DNA of 64,000 nucleotides from Enoplolaimus lenunculus. Taxonomy: Eukaryota > Nematoda > Enoplea > Enoplida > Thoracostomopsidae. Numbering within the stretch: position 1 is the first letter of the stretch; each line of letters opens with the position of its first letter. Of this stretch, positions 55,263 to 64,000 are shown in pieces. The translations under genes were made by a program, and so were the position numbers. The stretch spans positions 23,833 to 87,832 of the forward strand of contig JASANG010001428.1 of assembly GCA_030248215.1 (NCBI GenBank). The letters are read 5' to 3'. The notes under the pieces were generated by a model that worked only from the letters and a program-made list of their open reading frames with translations, made no database searches and had not been told where the DNA came from.

Positions 55263-57454
55263 GGTGGAAAAAATACTTTAGAGGGACCCATTACGTCAGT
55301 TGAAATAGCGAGCGCTATTAAATCTATGCAGGGTAAAAAGACGCCGGGATACGATGGTATTCCTGTTGAATTCTATTGGCTGTTTTGTGGAATATTATCT
55401 GAATTTTTGTGTAAAATGTATAACGCGTTCTTGGATGATCTTAAGCTCAATTTCTCCGCATATGATGGTGTTATTACCCTATTATATAAAGGGAATGGAA
55501 GGAAAACGTGTCGCGATAATTGGCGGCCAATTACGTTGCTGAATATAGATTATAAGATTTTTACGAAAGTTTTGGCAAAAAGATTAGAATCGGTCATGAA
55601 ATCTTTAGTCCACCCGGATCAGACAAGCTCGGTTCCCGACAGAATTATCCAAGACAGTGTTGCACATGTCATGTCTGTTATTCATTATGCCAATGAAAGC
55701 AACGCAAAGGCGTTGCTGCTATCAGTTGATCACAAAGCCGCTTTTGTTTGGTGGAGTGGTCATTTATTTTTGAGAAACTTAGGGTCATGAATTTTGGCGA
55801 AAACTTTTTAAACATGATCAAATGTATTTATAAACCCGGATGTACAAGATCATCTGTTATAGTTAATGGTTTTAAGTCAGAATTTTTTCATGTTTTCCGT
55901 GGAATTCGACAAGGGTGTCTCTTATCGCCGTCATTATATGTCATAACAGCGGAAGTGGTAGCTCATTATCTTCGAATAACTTCAAGAATTTCGGGGATAC
56001 CACTATACGGCATTAACGCCCGAGTGACTAAGTTTGCCGACGACACTAATATTTTTCTAAGTAGGATTTCAGATATAAGTGTGGTTTTTGATGTTTTTGA
56101 AAAATTTCAAAAGGCCTCTGGCAGCCGACTAAAGGAAACTAAAACACAGATACTATTAATTCGCGATCTAAGGAACGCACTTGTACCCCATCAATATGCA
56201 CGCTTTATTGTTGAAAGAGTGAAAATTTATGGCCTTTGGTTTGATTCAAAGGGACTCGATGTTCCTGAAAATTGGATAAAGTGCTATGAAGCAATTGCAA
56301 GTCTTGAACAGCGAATACCGCCCCGAGGTATCTCTGTTTTTGGAAAAATCCATCTTGTTCACATTTATTTTTTGTGTATGTTTAATTATTTGATAAAATT
56401 AGTAACACCCCCTGAGCAACTAGTGAAGGAAACTATCAATGTGGTTTATAAGTGGTTGTGGTACCCGTCCACCGCTAGTATTATTAGAAGGGATATCCTG
56501 TTTTTACAACCTAGTCACGGCGGGATAAATTTCCCAAATATTTTTGTCAGATTGAAAGTGAATCGTTTAATGTTTTATATTCGAATATTAAGAGGTACCG
56601 AAGTTGTGAGTTGGAAGAGATGTTTCGAACATTTCTTTCGGCAAGTTCAGTTTTCGACTAAACGTCAACTGAGACGCATTGATGTACCGGAGTTATATAA
56701 AGAGATACGGATTGCAATGATTGAGTCATCTTTTAAAATGGATGGAAATTTTTGTTGGTTTTTTGGCGAAAAGTTATCCTTAAAAACAGTGTCGGCAAAT
56801 AAATTGTATAAAATGTGGATACACGCTGTGTATAAGGGACTCATGCATCCTAAAAATGTTTTTTGGCGAGACGAGCTAGGAGTTGAACCTATTTTTGTCA
56901 AGCGATCATGGATATGGGCAAAAGCGAAATATGTTGACGGCTCTGCGCGAGACTTCCATTTTAGGTTAAGACACAAGTCATTGTATACTAATCACCGCAC
57001 TAGTCATTTTACAGATGGGACAAATATATGTTCGTTTTGTTATTTGGATGGAATTGAAATGCGGGAGGATAATGTTCATGTGTTTATTTATTGTTTGCGG
57101 GCGCAAGAAATTAGTTTTTTCATTACTCCCGTTTTGCAACAGGTAGCTGGAGTAAATGAAATAACGATTTCGGATTTAATTTTGGGACGAAATATTCACG
57201 ACCCATTAAAGAGAATAGCTTTTAATTTCATCGTCCAACATGCACAATTGGCAATATGGAGTGCTCGATGTAAACTGGAGTTTAACAATGAAAATGTCTG
57301 TGTTGTTGATGTTTTTCAGGAAAATGTTTATAGAAATTTGTGCAAACTTAAGCTGTATCTAAAAGAAGAATGTTTTTTTAAGGTTTTTGGAACAATAACC
57401 CGACAGAATGATAGCATGCTGGGTTTTCGAATGTCTTTTTCTCAGCGTACCTGA
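55263..57454 (+). pseudogene. LINE ORF2, reverse transcriptase and C-terminal part
   Basis: The frame continues after the TGA with KKTPGYDGIPVEF and NWRPITLLN (fingers and palm). Near 55745 one base appears to be missing, and the reading moves to the frame starting at 55748. There RGIRQGCLLSP and the catalytic FADD (56033-56044) follow, with a C-terminal CSFCYLDGIEMREDNVHVFI-type knuckle at about 57030-57100, ending at 57454. With only two lesions in about 3 kb, the insertion is fairly young. Confidence 0.85.
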
Positions 57455-57655
57455 TTTGTAGTTTGTTTTGAAACTAGGTTTCTTGTGTGCTTTTTAACAT
57501 ATTTGCTCTGAATAATACCCTTGCAAGCAGAGTAGAATAATGGGTAATTTTCAAGGACCTTTGTTATGTTATGATAATATGTTGTTGCCTTCTTTGGTTT
57601 ATATAATTGCTTTCGTTGATGTAAATGTGGTTTATCCTTTTAATAAAACCCGGGG

Positions 57656-58090
57656 TGTTCAATAATAGCGAAAATAGCGGAAAGTTCCGGTGACAAAATA
57701 CCGCATTCATTTACTGGAGCAGAAGATTGCGAAATAACGGATTTCGGGTACATTTTCAGGGGGGACTGATTTTCATCGTACTGTCGCGTGAAAAATGCCC
57801 CCATTAAGAAAGACCCCTGGTCAGTTTTACGCTGTACCTTACTAAAATTATCCGCTGGGACAATACATTATACTTCCCGCTGGCAAACATACTTAACCAC
57901 AGTGAAAGCTTATAATTAGATAACAAAACTTAGCAAACCACTCTTACCGCACATAATTTGAGGAACAGACAATGAAGCTAATTTAAGTTCACGAAAAAAA
58001 TAACTGGAAAATTCAAAACAAACACAAGCATTGGTGTAGGCAGTATTTTGTTTTGGGGGCTCACATCACTGAACAGGTAAGGGTGGAGCT
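57656..58090. other. Unassigned stretch after the LINE
   Basis: No coding or RNA signature is seen. GGAAAGTTCCGGTGAC and ATAACGGATTTCGGGT near 57680-57750 hint at an eroded CCGG-type MITE. Confidence 0.35.
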
Positions 58091-58447
58091 TTACTTGTGC
58101 ATTTTATGCTTGAGGTGTGCGATTACAAGGAATGCGCTGCCAACTCCAAATCTGCTTAAAATATTCCATGTTCGCGACTGAAACTTATTACATTTCTTCA
58201 ACATCATCATACGGTAAAACATGGGTATGTCTAGGGATTCCCGCCCTCCAAAATCCAACTTCAGACACGTCTGCAATGGCAAATCAAATGTTTTCGGTGG
58301 GCATTTAGAGGTTGCTCCAGTCCACTCCCTCAAGCTAATGCCGAGGCCAACATTAATGGTATAGAGATAATTTCTTATATCTGAGCACGGAACGCGTGAA
58401 GTATTACTTATTTTTCGCGGAGATATGTCGGCTATATTAGTGTACAA
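58091..58447 (-). CDS. Unrecognised 118-codon open frame
   Basis: The frame is moderately long for this AT-rich DNA. The product has a RNYLYTINVGLGIS stretch and basic ends. I recognise no domain, the start has no distinctive context, and no splice partner is evident. Chance or an eroded element gene is as likely as a real exon. Confidence 0.2.
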   Translation of the reverse strand: MYTNIADISPRKISNTSRVPCSDIRNYLYTINVGLGISLREWTGATSKCPPKTFDLPLQTCLKLDFGGRESLDIPMFYRMMMLKKCNKFQSRTWNILSRFGVGSAFLVIAHLKHKMHK

Positions 58448-58511
58448 TGTCTAAGCCTGTAAAATTTTGCCATTCAAATTTTATCGATGCCAAATCTACA
58501 CATGCCGAAAT

Positions 58512-58830
58512 CAGGGTGCAACCGGATGTGAAAAATACCGGAGCCGGTCAACAAAACTAGCCGGAGACGGAGCTGAAGGTGAAGCCTGAATTGAGGCGAA
58601 ATAAACAGTTATCGGTGTTTAATTTGTTAATTTCAGCAAATATCTGCAATGTTTTCCACAAATTTGTGTCAAAATGAAACGTGCCTAAAAGATAACATTT
58701 GTAATACTATGCGAAATTTCACTACTGAAATTGCCGGAACCTCCACCAGAAATTCTACCGGAGCCGCAGTTGAAGGGCCATTTTCTGGCGAATCAAGTAT
58801 TGTAATTGTTAATTTCGCTAATTTCATTGT
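58512..58830. mobile_element. CAGGGTGCAACCGG-type MITE with CCGGAGCCG body, left part
   Basis: It begins CAGGGTGCAACCGGATGTG, then ATACCGGAGCCGGTCAAC, and later GAAATTCTACCGGAGCCGCA. The relative at 60301-60625 has the same order. A right terminus is not found. Confidence 0.55.
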
Positions 58831-59149
58831 GTGCACATTATAGCATCATCATCTGCAATATTTTCAATTTCTCGTACTTTTCCAGCTACTTCATTTGTTT
58901 TAGGATTTTGGCATTCGAAATGTTTACACCACTAAAAGCGAGAAAATACCGTTAAAAGGAATCTTTGGTAACAAGTCTTTTTTGTTTTGCGGTATGTTTT
59001 TAGCCTTCCGGTTCCAGTATTTGGCCCGTGTATAGAACAAGGGCTTCCAGTTTTCCAGGGTGAAAAATTTATGACCAGGAGTGCTGCGCAGCCACTCCTG
59101 TATGACGGCCTGATTTTCAACTGGTTCGGTATTAAAAATCACAGGCATA

Positions 59150-59600
59150 GGTTTTGCTAGGGAAAACTGAAAAATTCGTAAGCCTGGATATTACCTGGTT
59201 CCGTAGGGAAAATGTGTAGTGTAAAGTTTGTTTGGAAAACGGGAAAAGTGGGAAACTTAAACGCTTAGATTATTCCTGGGTTGGTAGGGAAAATCTGAAG
59301 CAGGTATAGGTTTTGTTTGGAAAATGGGAAAAGTGGAAAATTCCAATGCCCAGACTTTTTCTGGTTTGGAAGGGAATTCAAACGCGTATATATTCCCAGG
59401 TTTGGTAGGGAAAATCTGAAGCGTAAAATTTGTTTGGAAAACGGGAAAAGTGGAAAATTTAAACGCCTATTTTAATGCTTTGGTTTACCGCCCGGACTTT
59501 TCCTGGTTTGGTTTTGGTAGGAAAAATCGTAGGATTTGTTGGAAAATGGGAAAACTAAAAGATTCAAACGCCTAGAGCTCCCTTATTTTGGTGCTCAAAA
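59150..59600 (-). repeat. Minisatellite block 1 (inverted relative to block 2)
   Basis: Units read, on the plus strand, GGTAGGGAAAATCTGAAGCG, then GTTTGGAAAACGGGAAAAGTGG-type wording and AAACGCC. They are the reverse complement of the units at 61890-63030. About six irregular units are present, decayed more than block 2. Confidence 0.75.
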
Positions 59601-60042
59601 TCTGAAGCGTAACTCAAGAGGTACACATTTATCAATGAGGCACAATGACTGTAGTATGGCTCCAGCAAAATATTTGCCAGTTTCAGCAATTTTAGCAGTG
59701 AATATTTTCTGTTGCTAAATTGTACCCCTTCGTAAATTTATTTGTATCTTACGTTTGGGCAATTAGCTATTTAGAACAGAAAACTGTTGCAGAAAATATT
59801 TGAAAAAAAAATTGAAGCTTACTTTTTTGTTTCAGAAGAAAAACCCCCCAGCTGTTAGTTGCATGATCCCCCTTGAAAACCACAGTTCTATTTTTCACCT
59901 CCATGTGTTAAAAGGAGGTATGATTTGCATATGTGTTGTGTCGCCTACGTACACGTTTTCAGCAGACATAAAATGTATATACATAGAATACCACGTGTGT
60001 TAGTAGTATAATATTTAGGTAAATAAGATTGTTAATAAGGCG
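59601..60042. other. Unassigned stretch
   Basis: Short plus-strand frames at 59536-59718 and 59800-60003 have no domain signature. No repeat family is recognised apart from the trailing minisatellite unit. Confidence 0.35.
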
Positions 60043-60133
60043 ACGTCGTGGCGTAGTTGGTTTATCGATTGCTTTGCGTATACATATATACACTACGAAC
60101 CATGATTTGGTCTATGTTTGACTCCGGCTTGCA
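60043..60133 (+). mobile_element. tRNA-like SINE head, weak
   Basis: CGTGGCGTAGTTGGTTTATC has A-box character, and TATGTTTGACTCCGGC about 55 bases later has weak B-box character. The spacing would need an intron-like insert (the CATATATACAC part). It is a candidate only. Confidence 0.3.
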
Positions 60134-60171
60134 CTTTACAACTTGAAACATTTCTTCTTAACCTTTACCTA

Positions 60172-60650
60172 ATGCAGGGTACAACAGGTGAAAAAAACGG
60201 AAGCCGGGGGTAAAGCAACAATAAGTGAGAAAATTATATAAAATTTTGTGGACAGTGATATGCAAACTGTTTCCAAAATTTCTTTGAGACGATATGGAAT
60301 CAGGATGCAACCGGAGGTGAAAAATACAGAAGCCGAGGTCAACAACATTTGCCGGAGCCAGAGGTCGGGCAAAATTAGGCAGTTAAAATGGTTGATATTT
60401 AATTCGCTAATTTTAGCAAATATCTGAAAGGTGTTGTTAATAGTTTCGGTTTACACGCTTATTTTTATTAGTTTTCGGCAATTTTTTCCTCATAATTGCA
60501 CCAAAAGTTAATAAAACCAAACACACAAACCAATAAATTTTGTAAAATTGTGCAAAATACCAGTACCGAAATTGCCGGAACCTCCGGCAGAAATTCTACC
60601 GGAAGCGAAGGTCGATTTTCTGCCTGAGCTAAAAGCTTACCTCCGCTTGT
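60172..60650. mobile_element. Two CCGGAG-family MITE fragments
   Basis: Left-end-like sequences CAGGGTACAACAGGTG (60174) and CAGGATGCAACCGGAGGTG (60301) each lead into AATACAGAAGCCGAGGTCAA-type bodies; CCGGCAGAAATTCTACCGGA follows at about 60583. They are related to 58512-58830 and inverted relative to 61743-61865. Confidence 0.5.
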
Positions 60651-61742
60651 ACCATGCCTGAAACAGTTTTTTCAACAAGAAGTAAAATTTTATGGGTTCA
60701 GATTTTACAATACGTTTTTCTGTATACTCGGTTGTGCAAAATTTTGTTTGGTCCTGGCTCAGCTATGTTAAATGGAAATTCATGGTACAATCTGTATGCA
60801 AAACATTGGAACATATATATATTTGATCTAAAAACCAACAGTTTTTAGCCCTTCCATTCCCAAAAAACGGTACTCCTATTTCGATTTTTTGATGTTGAAG
60901 GGTGTTTCCTATTTTGCATGTTCATATAGGTTCAATATACAATATATCGGCTAGCAGGTTGGTTTGCGAGTGGATTTGTAGTTTAGGTTTATGGCAGGGT
61001 GCAGGTCCGATTACTCTGATCATCGTCGATATGTGCAATGAGTTCTAAAGGTCAAAATTCACTCAGATATCGCGGTAAAAAAGCGGTACAAGTTGTAAAA
61101 AGTTATATTTTTTATTTGAAATTGTTCAGTTCAAACAAAAATGTAAAGATTGTGTTAAGGTTTTAAAATGATTATACCTATACCTAGTGATTTATGTGCC
61201 AGTCAACGTAGCAACGAGAGGAACTTTCAATCGGCACGAAACATGACTATACGAATAAATTGTTATAAACAAATATAGTATTGATTTTAAGGCGTCTGAA
61301 ACCATTTAGAAAAACGTCGTACACAAACTGACGATTATTTTTTGATTGCTTACAGGTTGTCTAATTCATACAAGATATGCGTACCCCGGCTCACTGACCC
61401 TTTCAGGGGCTGCTTGTTAAAATAAAAAATATTTATCACGCTAAAGCACTACACTCACTCACTACCATTTAATAAAAGAAGGATACTTAAATTTTATCGC
61501 ATTTTTGCTGTCTCCCATAAGTACACAAAAAACCTGGTATTTGTATAGAATTTTTTCCAACCATTCTATAGTTAAAATTGAACAACTTCAGGGGACCTGT
61601 TCTAAAATGAAAATTAATTCCGGTTATAAATCGTATACTGGAAGTTCGTTTAACATGCCGCGCATCATTTACGTATCCTTACGAACAACTATAAAATTAT
61701 AATGCATAAATCAGGCGTTAATATTTCAAAAACAAAACCGAC
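60651..61742. other. Unassigned AT-rich stretch
   Basis: No coding or RNA signature is seen. A single MITE-like end, CAGGGTGCAGGTCCGATTAC, is at 61005 without a partner. Confidence 0.35.
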
Positions 61743-61865
61743 AATTGCAAAATACAACCGAAGGTCTGTCTCCGGCTCCACCTATGGCAGAAAATCGAGC
61801 TCCGGCTCCGGCAGAATTTTTGCCGGAGGTTCGGGCAAATTCGGTAGTGAAATTTTGTAAAGTTT
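61743..61865. mobile_element. CCGGAG-family MITE fragment, reverse orientation
   Basis: ATCGAGCTCCGGCTCCGGCA, then GAATTTTTGCCGGAGGTTCG and TTTCACAAAATTTATATG, matches 58512-58830 and 35955-36100 in reverse. It directly precedes minisatellite block 2. Confidence 0.5.
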
Positions 61866-61889
61866 CACAAAATTTATATGTTTGACGCG

Positions 61890-63030
61890 TTTAGTTTCAT
61901 CCACTTTTCCCATTTTGCAAACAAAGCCTTTGCTACTGATTTTACCTACCAACTAACGGAAAATCAAGGCATTTTAATTTTCCACTTTTCCCGTTTTCCA
62001 AACAAAACCTATGTTTCAAATTTTTTAACCAACCAACGGAAAATCTAGCCATGTTATTCTTCTACTTTTTCCGTTTTCCAACCAAAACCGATATGCTTCA
62101 GATTTTTCTTACCAACGAAAGGAAAATCTAGGCATTTTAATTTTCCACTTTTCCCGTTTTCCAAACAAAATCTATGCTTCAGATTTTTCCTACCAACCCA
62201 GGGTAAATCTGAGCGATTAACCATTTCTCACATGAATATTTTCAATTTCATATGAGATACACTTTCATTGTAAGATTCGATCCCCAGTCTCTCGGGTGGG
62301 AGGCGTTTACGATGACCACTTAGCTATAGGAGCTTAGCGGTCGAGCCCGAGGGGGCTCTCAAGTCTTGACCAGATTTTGCACTGCATATATATGTTGAAA
62401 TTAAATACTGCTCACATAGTGTCTGTGTTACCATATAATACTTGTATTTAGTTGCTCATAACCCAGGGTAAATATAAATAGGCGTTTAAATTTTTCACTT
62501 TTCCGGTTTTCCAACCAAAACCTATGCTTCAGATTTTTCTTACCAACCAATTGAAAATCTAGGTATCTTAATTTTCCCCTTTTCCCGTTTTCCGGACAAA
62601 GTCTATGGTTCTTATTTTTGCTACCAGCCCAGGGTAAATCTAGGCGTTTAGATTTTTCCGTTTTCCAACCAAAACCTATTTCAGATTTTTCCTATCAACC
62701 AAGAGAAATTCAAGGCGTTAAATATATTTTTCACTTTTCCCATTTTCCAACCGAAACCGATGCTTTAGATTTTTCTTACCAACCAAGGGAAAATCTAGGC
62801 GTTTCAATTTTTCACTTTTCCCGTTTTCCAACCAAATCCTATATGCTTCAGATTTTTCTTAACCAACCAAGGGAAACTAGGCATTAAAATTTTCCACTTT
62901 TCCCTTTTTCCGAACCTCGCCTACACCTCTAACTTTCCCTACCAACCAAAACGAATCATATACCAATGTTTGATATTCCACATTTCCCGTTTTCCGAGCC
63001 GAACCACACATCCCAATTTTCCAACCAAAC
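61890..63030 (+). repeat. 81-bp minisatellite block 2
   Basis: Units of about 81 bp (for example starts at 62731, 62812 and 62893) contain TCCACTTTTCCCGTTTTCCA, ACCAAAACCTATGCTTCAGA, TTTTTCCTACCAACCA and GGGAAAATCTAGGCGTTT. Copies toward the right end drift (CCGAACCACACATCCC). The block is interrupted by the piggyBac-like MITE at 62217-62462. The open frame at 62618-62887 is an artefact of the repeat. Confidence 0.88.
62217..62462 (-). mobile_element. piggyBac-like MITE with tRNA-like core, copy 3, inside the minisatellite
   Basis: The left end is TTAACCATTTCTCACATGAA and the right end is decayed near TTGCTCATAACCC. Minus-strand bases about 62276-62345 read GCTCCTATAGCTAAGTGGTC and later GGGGATCGAATC, an A-box and B-box pair. 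The flanks are minisatellite unit sequence on both sides, so it inserted after the array had formed. Confidence 0.75.
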
Positions 63031-63112
63031 CGATCATAGTGTTCCTTCCTGGGGGGTGCACTGGTAGGGCCCCACGGCAATAGCCGTGCGCATCCCCCGC
63101 CCACCTCGTCCG

Positions 63113-63129
63113 CCCCCCCCCCCCCCCCC
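63113..63129. repeat. 17-base poly-C run
   Basis: A C homopolymer lies in a GC-rich patch (about 63045-63135), just after the minisatellite ends. Long homopolymers are prone to assembly error, so the exact length is uncertain. Confidence 0.85.
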
Positions 63130-63134
63130 TGGAG

Positions 63135-64000
63135 TAGTGTACTGTATATGTTTGGATATCTACACGAGGAGTAGGCCCGCTACTCCTGGTTCCAGTTTAA
63201 TATTCCGCAAAAACTCACATCTGTATCTGGTCGGGTTGCGGTGATCGTGAATAACATAAAACTTGCTTTTAGATGTGGAAAATAAATACTGCATATTTTG
63301 GTGCAACTGCATTTTCTTGGCAAGTTAAGGAGCTTAGTATTTTGCCAATAAATAAAGGCCAAGCTAAAATTTATGTTAATTTAGTAAAATACTTTTCCAC
63401 AACTCAAATACTACCAACAGTGCGCAAATTTAGATGCTATATCCGGTCAACATGGGATTCCGGTAAGAAATGTATTATTACGCGGTTCCGGTATAATTAA
63501 TATCCAGTCGATCCATGATCTATATGAATTCGATGAAATTCACAGTAAATTATGCTTGCGTACGGGGTTGCTTTCCTTGATAGTGATATATGTGCAAGTG
63601 CCACATTAGATCTAGAAGTAGGTTTGACGTGTTTTGATGATAATATATCACATGATATCGGATTAACGATCCCAACCAAGCAAATTCAGTTGTAGCTGCT
63701 AAAAATGTAGCTTCACGAGCGAGCGCTACAAAATGCATAACATCATAGAAACAACACTGAAAAATACACACTGGTGGCAAGACATACGCAAATTATCGTT
63801 GTTATGCCATTTGTATGTATTTATTTTTTTGCTGAAGTTGACGCACAGGCTTTCGCTCTGTGTCTTTACGCGTGATGTGTTTGCTCTAGTTTTGTATTGT
63901 GTGTGTACCCAGTGTGTGTACAATCTGTACGAGTGTGTATCTGTATTGTGTTTTCTCTCAGCTCGTCCAGCAGTTCAATAGAAGTGAATGTAGTATGTAT
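63135..64000. other. Unassigned right edge
   Basis: No gene, RNA or repeat boundary is recognised. Short open frames on both strands lack domain signatures. Around 63430-63500 the words TATCCGGTCAAC and GGTTCCGGTATAATT suggest a faint MITE trace. Confidence 0.35.

Larger units (their letters stand above)
54297..57655 (+). mobile_element. 5'-truncated LINE, L1/Tx1-like, with poly(A) signal
   Basis: It starts in mid-endonuclease next to the minisatellite element and ends after AATAAA at 57642-57647. The encoded parts are the second half of an apurinic-type endonuclease, a reverse transcriptase and a Cys/His C-terminal region. The wording of the RT fingers (NWRPITLLNIDYKIFTKVLA and LVHPDQT) points to the L1/Tx1 group. 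There is a TGA at 55260-55262 and a frameshift near 55745. No target duplication was identified. Confidence 0.85.

Overview
The window is a piece of an invertebrate animal nuclear genome: AT-rich, with spliced genes (GT-AG introns of about 0.1 to 2.2 kb) lying in dense transposon debris. The HMG-box genes resemble nematode HMG-1.2 most closely in what I recall of the family. With long introns and a very high MITE load, I infer a nematode outside the compact-genome Rhabditina, possibly an enoplean or mermithid type. The phylum call is an inference from one family and needs a search.

Four genes can be built exon by exon. On the minus strand there are two tandem two-box HMGB/HMG-1.2-like genes. 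One is complete (18239 to 11555, five exons, 838 codons) with an enormous Gln-rich and Ser/Thr-rich C-terminal extension. Its compact paralog (4473 to 2541, two exons seen) runs off or decays toward the left edge. On the plus strand are RNA polymerase II subunit RPB11 (32099 to 34707, four exons, 117 aa, frame closed and essentially full family length) and a SUV4-20/KMT5-type histone H4K20 methyltransferase (38603 to 51880, eight exons, 2643 aa). Most of the methyltransferase is a single 6.8-kb last exon encoding low-complexity Ser/Asn-rich protein.

The rest is mobile DNA. Several non-autonomous hAT-like families share ends of the type CAGGGTGCAACCGG, TAGGGATGTGCCGAT, CAGGGTGGCA or CAGGGTTCCAACAGG, and I could pair 8-bp target-site duplications for a number of copies. 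A piggyBac-like MITE family with TTAA-CCC ends carries a tRNA-like core in three places. A 5'-truncated L1/Tx1-like LINE (about 54297 to 57655) carries a stop and a frameshift. A minisatellite of a 9-bp unit is bounded by about 40-bp inverted repeats (53528 to 54293). An 81-bp minisatellite occurs as two inverted blocks (59150 to 59600 and 61890 to 63030), one of them interrupted by a piggyBac-like MITE.

The genes are chromatin and transcription housekeeping genes with no sign of a shared operon. The points that deserve a second look are the oversized tails of two chromatin proteins, a hAT MITE whose target-site duplication is the 5' splice site of the HMG paralog, the tRNA-bearing piggyBac-like MITEs, and the multi-level nesting of elements.
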